This document shows, piece by piece, positions 33,676 to 42,416 of a stretch of DNA of 64,000 nucleotides. The translations under genes and the position numbers were made by a program. Below the pieces are notes generated by a model. That model worked only from the letters and a program-made list of their open reading frames with translations, searched no databases and was not told the origin of the DNA. Each line of letters opens with the position of its first letter. Position 1 is the first letter of the stretch. Source of the stretch: RBG-13-68-16 sp041494245 (GTDB taxonomy: Bacteria > Acidobacteriota > Thermoanaerobaculia > Thermoanaerobaculales > Thermoanaerobaculaceae); the NCBI GenBank assembly GCA_041494245.1, contig JBGQAK010000001.1, forward strand, positions 62,001 through 126,000. The letters are read 5' to 3'.

Positions 33676-36000
33676 TCACGGCAGCCAGGCGTAACCCACC
33701 TTGACGAACACGGTGCGGTTCATGGTGGTCACTGGGATGCTCTCAGTGGCGGCGTTGGTGTCGGAGGTGCCCAGGAAGAAGACGGTCTGGGGGTTGATCT
33801 TGTACGAGAAGAGGAACTGGGTGAAGAGCTGCCGGGAGGGGGAGGTTTGCGGCTCGATGTAGAGGTCGAGGTTCCGCCTGAGGGCGAGGTATTGCACGAT
33901 CGCGCGCACGAACGTGCGTAGGTTGAACTGGTAGACGAGGCGCGCCTCGGTGAGGGTGGCGAGGTACAGGCGGCCGCCGGTCTCATCGAGCCGCTCGATC
34001 GTACTGTCGAGCTGCAGGTACAGGTGCCGGCCGATGTCGTAGGTCAGGCCGGGGACGAAGCGGGTGATGCGGGCGGGGCGCCCGTTGGCGTAGTCGATGG
34101 CGTCCCCGAAACTGCCTCCGAGGGAGCAGGTGAAGTCCCCGGTCGGCCGCACGTTGAAGAAGAAGTCCTCCTTGGTGAGGTCGTAGGTGACGCCCTGGTA
34201 GTACTCCTTGCCCCTGGAGAGACTGAGCCTCCCCGAGGACTGCAGCGGGCCCTCGAAACGGCCGGTGAGGATGACGCTCTCGTCTGTCAGCAGCCCGGTG
34301 TGGTCGGTGATCCGGGCGCCCTCGAGGTCGACGTTGATCCTGGTGTACCAGTCGCCCGGCCTGCCGTAGAAGGCCCGTCCCACACCCGGCTTGATGGTGC
34401 GCGTGTCCACCCGGGGCAGGAAACCGGAGTCCGCCCGGAACCCCTTGGCGAGGTCCTCGTAGAAGAGCCACGCCCCCCAGTTCCTGGTGTCGTGGCTGTA
34501 GAGGAACTGCAGCGCCGATCCGTCGAAGCTGCGGGCGGGCTGGTCGTAGTCGGCAACCACCTGCTGCGGGTAGGTGGTGCGCGACGTGAGAGCTTGCAGC
34601 AGCACGGTGTCGTTCCTGCTCAGCCGGAAGTGGCCGTCCAGACCGATAACGGCGTTGGAGTAGGCGTCGCCCGTCCGTCCGGTTGCGAGAAAGCCGATCG
34701 TCGAGGACTCTCCGACGTCTCGCCGGTAACGGACGACCGCGGCGGTGTTGCCCTGCTCGAGCGTGGCCGAATCCGATCCCTGGTTGGCCGGAAAGATGAG
34801 GTTGGTGACGGTGTCCTTCGCCACGAACAGCCCGAGCCCCTGGGTGCCCTCCTTGCCCGACACCTTGATGCCCCAGGCGGGATCGGCCACGGTGCGCGTG
34901 TAGACGGCCCCGACGGGCGTCGTGAAGAGGTCGGCCGATTCGAGGAACAACGGGCGCTTCTCGGGGTAGTAGAGGGCGAAGCGGGTATTGGCGGAGAGCT
35001 GTGCGGCGTCCGCCTCGACCTGGGAGAAATCCGGGTTGAGCGCGGCGTTGAGCGAGAGGTTGGGTGTAATCCCCCAGCGCGCCGAGAGTCCGAGTTGGGT
35101 GTCGAAGGAGCGCTGCCGGAACTGGCTCGTGAGGTCGTCCTCGTCCTCGAGGGCGCCGGTGCGCTCCGAGGTCACCGTGGGGATGAGCTCGATGTTGTGG
35201 CCGGGCGTGACGCCGGACATCCCGGTGAACTCCGGAACCTGGCAGAAGAAGCAGTTGTTGTTGCGGTCGAGCGGCACCTGAAAGATCTGGTGCCTCACAA
35301 TCCGGGGATACGCCCTGAAGAAGGCGATCCTCCACGTCTGCTCGCCGTCCGTCCGGGGGAAGCGCAGTGAGCTGAAGGGAATCGCCATCTCCGTCACGTA
35401 CCCCTCGGAGGTGATCGTCCCGGCGGACTCCCAGATGGCGTCCCACGTCTCATCCTCGACGTTGCCGCTGGTCACCTCGTTGCGCGAGGCGTCGCCCTGG
35501 GAGCCCAGCGGGTTGACGAAGAACTCGTGGCCGCGGCGCCTGTCGTTGAAGGTGTCGAGGACAATCCCGACGAAGTCGTCGCGGAAGGCGTTGTCGCGGT
35601 CCTTGACGTGGGCGCGGATCTTCGCGGGCTCGGGGTCGAAGGCGCGGAACGCGACGTAGAAGTTGCGGTCGTCGTAGGTGACGAGGGCCTCGGTGCGCAC
35701 CGGCGCGGGGACGTTCTCCGCGGGCTGCACCTCGACTGTGAGGTCAACCCTGAGGGCGTCGTTCCAGGCCTGCTCGTCCAGGACCCCGTCCACCTGGATG
35801 GCGGAGGTGGCGCGCGGGATGTGGTACCGTCCGGGGCCCGGCGGGGGCTTCTCCTGGGTGCGGGCGCTCGCCCATGGCGCGAGGGCGAACGCGGCAAGGG
35901 CCGCGGCGGCCAGCCCAGCTCGTCGCAACTCTCCTCCCGGCCCCTGCGAGCCGTTCTCCAGGTCATTAGACGCTTCCTCGGCAGGAAAGGTTCTTGGCAC
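33676..36000 (-). CDS. DUF5916 protein with CBM9-like N-terminal domain and barrel-like C terminus
   Basis: A protein of up to 774 residues. After the signal region (AGLAAAALAAFALAPWASA), residues ~60-240 form a CBM9-like domain (IQVDGVLDEQAWNDALRVD, FYVAFRAFDPEP). The rest matches DUF5916, with NPDFSQVEADAAQLSANTRF and the typical YYPEKRPLFLESADLF, then many aromatic beta strands ending KVGYAWLP, as in an outer-membrane barrel. The GTG at 36000 would leave 24 hydrophilic residues before the signal peptide; a TTG at 35928, just after GGAGG, gives a standard signal peptide and may be the real start. Probably outer-membrane; role unknown. Confidence 0.8.
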   Translation of the reverse strand: MPRTFPAEEASNDLENGSQGPGGELRRAGLAAAALAAFALAPWASARTQEKPPPGPGRYHIPRATSAIQVDGVLDEQAWNDALRVDLTVEVQPAENVPAPVRTEALVTYDDRNFYVAFRAFDPEPAKIRAHVKDRDNAFRDDFVGIVLDTFNDRRRGHEFFVNPLGSQGDASRNEVTSGNVEDETWDAIWESAGTITSEGYVTEMAIPFSSLRFPRTDGEQTWRIAFFRAYPRIVRHQIFQVPLDRNNNCFFCQVPEFTGMSGVTPGHNIELIPTVTSERTGALEDEDDLTSQFRQRSFDTQLGLSARWGITPNLSLNAALNPDFSQVEADAAQLSANTRFALYYPEKRPLFLESADLFTTPVGAVYTRTVADPAWGIKVSGKEGTQGLGLFVAKDTVTNLIFPANQGSDSATLEQGNTAAVVRYRRDVGESSTIGFLATGRTGDAYSNAVIGLDGHFRLSRNDTVLLQALTSRTTYPQQVVADYDQPARSFDGSALQFLYSHDTRNWGAWLFYEDLAKGFRADSGFLPRVDTRTIKPGVGRAFYGRPGDWYTRINVDLEGARITDHTGLLTDESVILTGRFEGPLQSSGRLSLSRGKEYYQGVTYDLTKEDFFFNVRPTGDFTCSLGGSFGDAIDYANGRPARITRFVPGLTYDIGRHLYLQLDSTIERLDETGGRLYLATLTEARLVYQFNLRTFVRAIVQYLALRRNLDLYIEPQTSPSRQLFTQFLFSYKINPQTVFFLGTSDTNAATESIPVTTMNRTVFVKVGYAWLP

Positions 36001-36013
36001 GCGCGCGGAGCGT

Positions 36014-36505
36014 TCAGGGGAGGAGCCTGGGCGAGGTCACCCAGAAAAGGGAGCAGTTGCCTGGGATGGATCCGCCCTCGGGCAGCTCCAGGCCGATGAT
36101 CCCCCCGGGTTGAAGCACGATCCTCTCCTTCTCCTCGTCCCACACCAGCGACCCGGCCCAGAGGGCGACGTTTGGGAGGTGGCCGACAGCCGCGAGGTCG
36201 CCGCGCCCCTCCCTCCTCCAGGAGACGAGGAACGGCAGCCATGCCGCCAGCTTGCAGGCGGGCGCAAGCTCCGCGGCCTCCTCAACCGAGGGTGCGAGGC
36301 CGGCCCCGCAAAGGATCTCGGCGGTCTGCCTCGCGCGGACGAGCGGGCTGGTGAGGATCAGCTCCCATTCCACACCGAGGCTGCGTAGCCGCTTGGCCAT
36401 ACGCTCGATCCCCTCGCGGCCCTCGGGTGAGAGCGGGCGCTCGCCGTCGGAGGGCGCGAGCTCGGCGCTGACGGCCTTACCGTGACGGATGAGGTACAGG
36501 CGCAC
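36014..36505 (-). CDS. sixA: Phosphohistidine phosphatase SixA
   Basis: A 163-residue histidine phosphatase. It has the RHG catalytic motif near the start (LYLIRHGKAVSAE), RPLSPEGREGIERMAKRL, TSPLVRARQTAEIL and the second histidine in LAAVGHLPNVALWA. SixA removes phosphate from histidine in phosphorelay or PTS proteins. The GTG at 36505 directly behind GGGAGG is chosen over an upstream extension of 14 codons. It is only 13 bases before the DUF5916 gene. Confidence 0.88.
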   Translation of the reverse strand: MRLYLIRHGKAVSAELAPSDGERPLSPEGREGIERMAKRLRSLGVEWELILTSPLVRARQTAEILCGAGLAPSVEEAAELAPACKLAAWLPFLVSWRREGRGDLAAVGHLPNVALWAGSLVWDEEKERIVLQPGGIIGLELPEGGSIPGNCSLFWVTSPRLLP

Positions 36506-36600
36506 GCCGCCTCCCTGCTCGTGGCACGCAGCGCGCGCCGCGGGCATGTTCAGTCTAGCGGCCTCCGGCTATAGTTATGTGCCGTGAACGGGAGGCGTGA

Positions 36601-37740
36601 ATGAGGGTCGTGGTGCTCGGGGCAGGACTGGTGGGCGGCGCCATCGCCCGGGACCTGGCGAAGGGCGGCGAGTTTGAGGTGACGGTCGTGGACGTGGCCG
36701 AGGGTGCGCTTGCGCGCCTGGCCGGCGTACCAGGGGTCGTGACGAGCCGGGCCGACCTCCGCGAGAGCGGGGCGATCCGCGCAGCCGTGAAGGGCCACGA
36801 CCTCGTGGTCGGCGCCGTGCCTGGCCGCATGGGGTTTGCGACGCTGCGGACGCTGCTGTCGTGCGGCGCGCCGGTGGTGGACATCTCGTTTTTCCCCGAG
36901 GATGCGCTCGCGCTCGACGCACTGGCGCGCGAACACGGCGTGTGTGCTGTCGTGGATTGCGGGGTCGCGCCGGGATGCTCCAACCTCATCCTCGGGCGCA
37001 TGGAGCGGGAGTTCGACTCGGTCGAAGCGTTCACGTGCTACGTCGGCGGACTACCGGTCGTGCGTTCGTGGCCGTGGGAGTACAAGGCGCCCTTTTCTCC
37101 GAGCGACGTCCTGGAGGAGTACACCCGCCCTGCGCGGTACATGGCGGGAGGGCGGCTCGTCACCATGCCCGCGCTCTCCGAACCGGAGCTCGTCCACTTC
37201 CCCGGCGTCGGCACCCTCGAGGCGTTCAACACCGACGGCCTGCGCTCGCTGCTGGCCACAGTCAAGGTGCCGTTCATGATCGAGAAGACCATGCGCTACC
37301 CGGGGCACGCGGAGAGGATCAGCGTGCTTCGGGAGAGCGGCTTCTTCGCCACCGAGCCGGTGGAGGCGGGCGGCTTTTGGGTGCGGCCGCTCGACCTCAC
37401 CGCGACGCTGCTGTTCCCCCAGTGGCAGCTCGCCGACGGGGAGGAGGACTTCACCGCGATGCGGTTGATCGTCGAGGGCGTCGTGGGCGGCAGGCACGTG
37501 CGGCGGAGCTTCGAGCTGCTCGACCGCTACGACCGGGCGACCGGGACCACCTCCATGGCCCGCACCACCGGGTACACGTGCACGGCCGCCGTGCGGCTCC
37601 TGGCCCAGGGCGGGTACGCGCGCCCGGGGATCTCGCCCCCCGAGTTCCTCGGGCGCGAGCCCGGGTGCTACGAGTTTGTGATGCGTGAACTGGCCCGGCG
37701 CGGCGTGGTCTTCCACGAGAGCACGGAGCAGCTCGCGTAG
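36601..37740 (+). CDS. Saccharopine dehydrogenase-like oxidoreductase
   Basis: A 379-residue NAD(P)-dependent enzyme. The Rossmann motif VVVLGAGLVGGAIARDLA opens the protein, followed by DLVVGAVPGRMGFATLRTLL and VVDCGVAPGCSNLILGRME. The C-terminal part (YKAPFSPSDVLEEYTRPARY, TDGLRSLLATVKVPFMIEKT) matches the saccharopine dehydrogenase / lysine 6-dehydrogenase fold. The exact substrate is not determinable; lysine dehydrogenation or carboxynorspermidine-type chemistry are options. GGGAGG lies six bases before the ATG. It stands alone, divergent from sixA. Confidence 0.8.
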   Translation: MRVVVLGAGLVGGAIARDLAKGGEFEVTVVDVAEGALARLAGVPGVVTSRADLRESGAIRAAVKGHDLVVGAVPGRMGFATLRTLLSCGAPVVDISFFPEDALALDALAREHGVCAVVDCGVAPGCSNLILGRMEREFDSVEAFTCYVGGLPVVRSWPWEYKAPFSPSDVLEEYTRPARYMAGGRLVTMPALSEPELVHFPGVGTLEAFNTDGLRSLLATVKVPFMIEKTMRYPGHAERISVLRESGFFATEPVEAGGFWVRPLDLTATLLFPQWQLADGEEDFTAMRLIVEGVVGGRHVRRSFELLDRYDRATGTTSMARTTGYTCTAAVRLLAQGGYARPGISPPEFLGREPGCYEFVMRELARRGVVFHESTEQLA

Positions 37741-37763
37741 GCAACTCGGCGGCGGTCGGATCG

Positions 37764-37769
37764 TATAAT
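37764..37769 (+). promoter_or_regulatory. Candidate -10 box for the zinc-ribbon/lemA/M48 operon
   Basis: An exact TATAAT lies 24 bases after the previous gene and 71 bases before the zinc-ribbon GTG. No strong -35 is seen. A GC-rich stem (GCCCGGCCGGCAGGGC region, 37779-37797) follows in the leader. Confidence 0.45.
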
Positions 37770-37839
37770 CGCAGCAAAGCCCGGCCGGCAGGGCCCGACG
37801 GCGTCGGCCGTGCGCTCTGCCCCGGGAGTGGGGAGGGGC

Positions 37840-38289
37840 GTGGACTGTCCGGTTTGCCGCGAGCCGCTCGTCGTCGCCGAGCGAGGAGGCATCGAGCTGG
37901 ACGTCTGCCTGTGGTGCCACGGCCTCTGGTTCGACGCGGGCGAGCTCGAGCTGCTCTCGGAGAAGCTCGGTCGGAGCCTGAGCGTGAAGGAGGGCGCGCT
38001 CGAGATGGCCGCCACCTCCGAGAAGGCGCGACCGTGCCCGCGCTGCGACAGAGCGATGGAGAAGGTGGCCGTCGGCACCTCCCCTAAGGTGCTGCTGGAC
38101 CGGTGCGCCGGGCACGGGCTGTGGTTCGACCACGGGGAGCTGGGGACGCTGGTCCGCCAGCTCGCCGACAAGCCTGGCTCGCACGCCGAGGCGGCCGTGC
38201 AGTTCATGGGTGAGAATTTCTCTGCGCCGGCTCCGCCGGCGCCCTCTGCGAACGATGTTATCCGTGGTCCTGGGGAGGTGGAGCGATGA
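37840..38289 (+). CDS. Double zinc-ribbon protein (TFIIB-type, zf-TFIIB)
   Basis: A 149-residue protein with two copies of a Cys4 ribbon. The first is DCPVCREPLVV...DVCLWCHGLWFDAGELE, the second is PCPRCDRAMEKV...LLDRCAGHGLWFDHGELG; both end in the characteristic LWFDxGEL. The C-terminal ~35 residues are disordered and Pro/Ala-rich. Function of this family is not known; zinc binding is likely. It starts with GTG behind GGGAGGGG and overlaps lemA by ATGA, so it is cotranslated with the membrane proteins that follow. Confidence 0.82.
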   Translation: MDCPVCREPLVVAERGGIELDVCLWCHGLWFDAGELELLSEKLGRSLSVKEGALEMAATSEKARPCPRCDRAMEKVAVGTSPKVLLDRCAGHGLWFDHGELGTLVRQLADKPGSHAEAAVQFMGENFSAPAPPAPSANDVIRGPGEVER

Positions 38290-38843
38290 TGTTCGGCATT
38301 TTCGTGCTGATCCTGATCGTGGTCGCGGCGCTGTGGGCGATGGGGATGTACAACAGCCTGGTGGGCTCCCGCAATGAGGTCAAGAACTCGTGGAGCCAGA
38401 TCGAGGTGCAGTTGAAGCGGAGGCACGACCTCATCCCCAACCTGATGGAGACCGTCAAGGGGTACATGGGGCATGAGCGCGGCACGCTCGAGGCGGTGAC
38501 CAAGGCCCGCCAGCAGGCGATCGACGTGACAGGCGGGGTGGAGGAGCGGGCCAAGGTCGAGAACGCGCTCTCTCAGACGCTGCGTTCTCTTTTCGCGGTC
38601 GCCGAGGCGTACCCCGACCTCAAGGCCAACCAGAACTTCCTGGCGCTCCAGGAGGAGCTGACCTCGACCGAGAACAAGATCTCGTTCGCGCGCCAGTACT
38701 ACAACGATGCCGTGCTGCGCCTCAACAACCGCATCCAGATGTTCCCCTCGAACATCATCGCCGGGATGTTCAGCTTCCAGATGGAGAAGTTCTTTGAGGT
38801 GGAGGCCCCGGAGGACCGCCAGGTCCCGCAGGTGAAGTTCTAA
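38286..38843 (+). CDS. lemA: LemA family protein
   Basis: A 185-residue LemA protein: one N-terminal transmembrane helix (FGIFVLILIVVAALWAMGMY), then the family core YNSLVGSRNEVKNSWSQIEV, LKRRHDLIPNLMETVKGYM and the C-terminal signature ISFARQYYNDAVLRLNNRIQ...FPSNIIAGMFSF. LemA helices bundle at the membrane; the biochemical role is unknown. It is commonly linked to M48 proteases, as here (15 bases). Confidence 0.93.
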   Translation: MMFGIFVLILIVVAALWAMGMYNSLVGSRNEVKNSWSQIEVQLKRRHDLIPNLMETVKGYMGHERGTLEAVTKARQQAIDVTGGVEERAKVENALSQTLRSLFAVAEAYPDLKANQNFLALQEELTSTENKISFARQYYNDAVLRLNNRIQMFPSNIIAGMFSFQMEKFFEVEAPEDRQVPQVKF

Positions 38844-38858
38844 CCGGGCCGGCCGAAG

Positions 38859-40070
38859 ATGTGGGAGCTGGTCCGCGCAAACCAACGCCGCGCCGCCGTG
38901 CTGGTGGTGCTGATGGCGGGGCTGCTCTTCGTCGTGGGGTTCGTGCTGGGGGAGGCACTCGCCCCGGGGGGCGGGGCCGGCGGCCTGTTCATCGCGTTCG
39001 TCATCTGGGTGGTGCTCTCGCTCGTGAGCTATTACCAGGGTGACTCGATCTTCCTGGCGCTGGCCGGCGCGCGCCGGATCGAGAAGAAGGATAACCCGGT
39101 GCTGTTCAACGTCGTCGAGGAGATGACGATCGCGGCCGGTCTGCCCAAGGTGCCGGACATCTACGTGATCGACGATGCCGCCCCGAACGCGTTCGCCACG
39201 GGGCGCGACATCCAGCACGCGGCGGTGGCGGTGACCGCGGGGCTGCTGGAGACCCTGAGCCGCGACGAGCTGCAGGGCGTGGTCGCACACGAGCTCGGCC
39301 ACGTCGTCAACCGCGACGTGCTCTACATGATGATGGTCGGGATCATGATGGGCACGATCGTCATGCTCGCTGACGGGGGCGCGCGGGTCTTCTTCTACGG
39401 CGGCGGGCGCCGGCGCACGTCGTCGCGCTCGGGCGGCCAGGGCCAGCTCATCATCGCGATCGTGGCGATCGCGCTCATGATCCTGGCGCCGATCATCGCG
39501 CAGCTCATCTACCTGGCGCTCTCACGCCGCCGTGAGTACCTGGCCGACGCCTCCTCCGCCCTCTACACGCGCTACCCGGAGGGGCTGGCGAGCGCCCTCG
39601 AGAAGATCTCGCACTCGACTGCTAAGCTCGCGTCGGCCAACCGGGCGACCGCGCCGATGTACATCGTCAACCCGCTCGCGGTCGGCGAGCGCGGGCTCTC
39701 CGACCTGACCAGCACGCACCCGCCAACCTCGGAGCGCATCCGCATCCTGCGCTCGATGGGCGGGGGTGCGGGGTTGAAGAGCTACGACGAGGCGTTCCGG
39801 AAGATCACGGGGAGGGTGGTGGGGGTGGTGCCGTTCGGGTCGCTCGCGGCGGCACAGGCGGCGGCCGCCAAGGCCGCCGCGCCGCCGGAGGCCGCTACGC
39901 GCCTGGAGCGCGTCCGGCAGACCACGGACATGCTCTGGCGGCTCAACAACTACGCGTTCATCGCCTGTGCGTGCGGGACCACCCTCAAGGTGCCGCCGGC
40001 ATACCTGGGGCGCGAGATCGCCTGCCCCCACTGCGGGACGGTGCACCGCGTGGAGCCCACGGCGGCGTAG
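38859..40070 (+). CDS. M48 (HtpX-like) membrane protease with C-terminal zinc ribbon
   Basis: A 403-residue integral-membrane zinc protease. Two N-terminal helices precede the catalytic domain; HELGH is at residues 144-148 (GVVAHELGHVVNRDVLY) and the third ligand is probably Glu in SRRREYLADASSA. Two more helices lie around residues 160-225. Beyond the usual HtpX end there is an Ala-rich linker and a zinc-ribbon-like tail (IACACGTTLKVPP...IACPHCGTVHRVE) with two Cys pairs. HtpX proteins remove misfolded membrane proteins. Together with LemA and the double-ribbon protein it forms a three-gene operon. Confidence 0.9.
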   Translation: MWELVRANQRRAAVLVVLMAGLLFVVGFVLGEALAPGGGAGGLFIAFVIWVVLSLVSYYQGDSIFLALAGARRIEKKDNPVLFNVVEEMTIAAGLPKVPDIYVIDDAAPNAFATGRDIQHAAVAVTAGLLETLSRDELQGVVAHELGHVVNRDVLYMMMVGIMMGTIVMLADGGARVFFYGGGRRRTSSRSGGQGQLIIAIVAIALMILAPIIAQLIYLALSRRREYLADASSALYTRYPEGLASALEKISHSTAKLASANRATAPMYIVNPLAVGERGLSDLTSTHPPTSERIRILRSMGGGAGLKSYDEAFRKITGRVVGVVPFGSLAAAQAAAAKAAAPPEAATRLERVRQTTDMLWRLNNYAFIACACGTTLKVPPAYLGREIACPHCGTVHRVEPTAA

Positions 40071-40118
40071 GCTCCCGGGGCGTGCGCCGGGTCCGGCGGG
40101 GCGGATCCCGCCCGTTAT

Positions 40119-40613
40119 CTATGCAGATCCGCGCTTGCTGAGCTGGTGATCCAGGTGGTAGAGCGCGCCCATGTGCTCGCCGATCGCCTCGAGCTGCTTG
40201 ACGATCGGGTCGAGGGTGGCCTCCTCCTCGACCTGCTCCTTGACGAACCACTGGAGGAAGTTGGCCGTGCCGTGGTCGTTCTCCGCGGTCGCCTTGTCAA
40301 CGAGCGCGTTGATCCGCTTGGTGATCGAGCGCTCGTGATCCAACGCCGCCTGGAACGCCGCCGCAATCGAGGGCCAGGTGGCCTTCGGCTGCTCGATGGC
40401 GAGCAGCTTGACCGCCCCGCCGCGTTCGTGCACGTGGTCGAAGAACTTCATCGCGTGGGTCATCTCCTCCTGCGCCTGCACGCGCATCCACTTCGCCATG
40501 CCCCTGAAGTTGACCTGCTCGAGGTAGGCCGACAGCGCGAGGTACAGGTAGAACGAGTACGCCTCTTCCTTGAGGTGTTTGTTGAGCGCCTGTTCCATTG
40601 CCTTGCTGATCAT
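40119..40613 (-). CDS. ftn: Ferritin
   Basis: A 164-residue non-haem ferritin that stores iron as ferric mineral in a 24-subunit cage. Ferroxidase residues are visible in HLKEEAYSFYLYLALSAYLE (first Glu), MRVQAQEEMTHAMKFFDHVH (EExxH) and FLQWFVKEQVEEEATLD. The ATG at 40613 follows GGGAGG. It converges with the M48 gene and is divergent from the MoxR-like gene. Confidence 0.93.
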   Translation of the reverse strand: MISKAMEQALNKHLKEEAYSFYLYLALSAYLEQVNFRGMAKWMRVQAQEEMTHAMKFFDHVHERGGAVKLLAIEQPKATWPSIAAAFQAALDHERSITKRINALVDKATAENDHGTANFLQWFVKEQVEEEATLDPIVKQLEAIGEHMGALYHLDHQLSKRGSA

Positions 40614-40826
40614 CCCGATCCTCCCTTTATCCCGGGCGGCCCATCGGCCGTGTCCCAGACGCCACGCCGCCCAGCGGGGCGGTGTGGAAACTGCGACTCC
40701 CTATCACGCGGAGCCTAGCACCGGCGCGGGCGGGTGTCCACACGGTGGAAACAAACGCGGCGGGCGATTGTTCTATTCACTGATGCGAATGGAAGACCCG
40801 TTCGAGGCTGCAACTGGCGGTGGCGT

Positions 40827-42317
40827 ATGAGCTCCCGCAAGCCGTCTACCCTGGGGGCACTGAGGGCCGCGCACGTGGCCACCCGTCCGGTCAAGCAGGA
40901 GGTGCGGGAGCACCTCCTCGCCAGGGTTTCGGGCGGCGAGAAGCTCTTCCCCGGGGTGGTCGGGTACGAGCGCACGGTGGTTCCAGGGATCGTGAACGCG
41001 CTGCTGGCGCACCACGACTTCATCCTCCTGGGGCTGCGCGGCCAGGCCAAGACGCGCATCCTGCGCGCCCTTATCTCACTGCTGGACGACGAGATCCCCA
41101 TTATCTCGGGGAGCGAGCTCAACGACGACCCCTACCGGCCCAGCTCGTCGCGTGCCCGCCGCCTCGTGGAGGAAGCCGGGGACGACACGCCCATCGAGTG
41201 GCTCCCTCGGGAGGCCCGCTACAACGAGAAGCTCGCCACGCCCGACGTGACGATCGCCGACCTCATCGGCGACGTCGACCCCATCAAGGCGGCCACGAAG
41301 CGGCTGACGTACGCCGACCCGGAGGTCATCCACTTCGGCATCATCCCGCGCACCAACCGCGGGATCTTCGCCATCAACGAGCTCCCGGACCTCGCACCGC
41401 GCATCCAGGTCGGCCTCCTGAACATCCTGGAGGAGCGCGACATCCAGATCCGCGGCTTCCCCATCCGCATCCCGCTCGATATTCTGATGGTGTTCTCGGC
41501 CAACCCGGAGGACTACACGAGCCGCGGCAACATCATCACGCCGCTCAAGGACCGCATCTCCTCGCAGATCCTCACCCACTACCCGAAGGACGCGGAGACG
41601 GCGGTGACCATCACGCGCCAGGAGGCATGGCGCGAGCGCAGTGGCCCGCGCGTGGAGGTCCCCGAGGAGGTCGAGCTTCTCATCGAGGAGATCGCGTTCG
41701 CTGCGCGCGCGAGCGAGCTCGTGGACCAAAGCTCGGGGGTGAGCGCGCGTGTCCCGATCGCGGCGCTTGAGCTGCTGGTCTCCAACCTGGAGCGGCGCGC
41801 TCTGGCCACCGGCGAGGACCCCGTCTACCCGCGGCTCGTGGACGTCCACATGCTGCTGCCGGCGATCACCGGCAAGGTGGAAATGGTCTACGAGGGCGAG
41901 CAGAAGGGCGCCGAGGTGGTGGCGCGGACGCTCATCGGGGCCGCGGTGAAGAAGCACTTCGCGGCGACGTTCCCGCCCGTCGGCCGGGAGGTTGGCTCGC
42001 CCGAGGACAAGGGTCCCTACGCGCCGATCGTCGCCTGGTTTGCCGCCGGCAACTCGGTGAGCCTCTCCGACGAGCAGTCGTTCGCGGCCTACGAGGCGGA
42101 GCTTGCCCGCGTTCCTGGCCTTGCGAAGCTGGTCGAGAAGCGCGGGAGGTCGGCGCAGGAGCGGGCGTTCGCGGCGGAGGTGGTGCTGGAGGGGCTGCAC
42201 CAGCACCTCAAGCTCGCCCGCGAGGACCTGGATAGCACTGTGAGCTACAAGGAAATGCTCAAGTTCCAGCTGATGCGCCGGGTGGCCCGCGGTGAGGGCC
42301 ACTCCGATGCCAACTGA
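40827..42317 (+). CDS. MoxR/ChlI-like AAA+ ATPase
   Basis: A 496-residue AAA+ protein of the Mg-chelatase ChlI / MoxR type. The P-loop reads LLGLRGQAKTRILRAL, at about residues 69-77: Ala stands where the usual GxGK has Gly. Walker B is GIFAINELPDL and sensor 1 is MVFSANPEDYTSRGNIITPLK with the arginine in PLKDRISSQI. The long C-terminal half is helical. Such ATPases remodel partner complexes with VWA proteins, and one is encoded 99 bases downstream. The ATG at 40827 is chosen; an open upstream stretch looks non-coding. Confidence 0.88.
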   Translation: MSSRKPSTLGALRAAHVATRPVKQEVREHLLARVSGGEKLFPGVVGYERTVVPGIVNALLAHHDFILLGLRGQAKTRILRALISLLDDEIPIISGSELNDDPYRPSSSRARRLVEEAGDDTPIEWLPREARYNEKLATPDVTIADLIGDVDPIKAATKRLTYADPEVIHFGIIPRTNRGIFAINELPDLAPRIQVGLLNILEERDIQIRGFPIRIPLDILMVFSANPEDYTSRGNIITPLKDRISSQILTHYPKDAETAVTITRQEAWRERSGPRVEVPEEVELLIEEIAFAARASELVDQSSGVSARVPIAALELLVSNLERRALATGEDPVYPRLVDVHMLLPAITGKVEMVYEGEQKGAEVVARTLIGAAVKKHFAATFPPVGREVGSPEDKGPYAPIVAWFAAGNSVSLSDEQSFAAYEAELARVPGLAKLVEKRGRSAQERAFAAEVVLEGLHQHLKLAREDLDSTVSYKEMLKFQLMRRVARGEGHSDAN

Positions 42318-42325
42318 CGCGCAGC

Positions 42326-42365
42326 GTCATCCTGAGCCCCGCCGGTGGCGGGGCGAAGGATCCGG
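42326..42365. repeat. GTCATCCTGAGC...CGAAGGATC hairpin element
   Basis: GTCATCCTGAG is followed by the stem CCCCGCC-GGT-GGCGGGG (42337-42353) and CGAAGGATCC; ATCCT (42329-42333) also pairs with AGGAT (42357-42361). The related GTCATCCTGAGC occurs at 30261. It has no U-tract and lies between two cotranscribed genes, so it looks like a small dispersed palindromic repeat. Confidence 0.6.
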
Positions 42366-42416
42366 TCGTACTCCGGTCCACTCATCTCTGTGCCCTAGGT
42401 CGGGTGGGTGGGGGCG

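Noticed and set aside
34024..35370. A 448-codon plus-strand frame inside the DUF5916 gene
   Set aside because: It mirrors the codon pattern of the opposite strand, and the DUF5916 frame has clear family motifs throughout.
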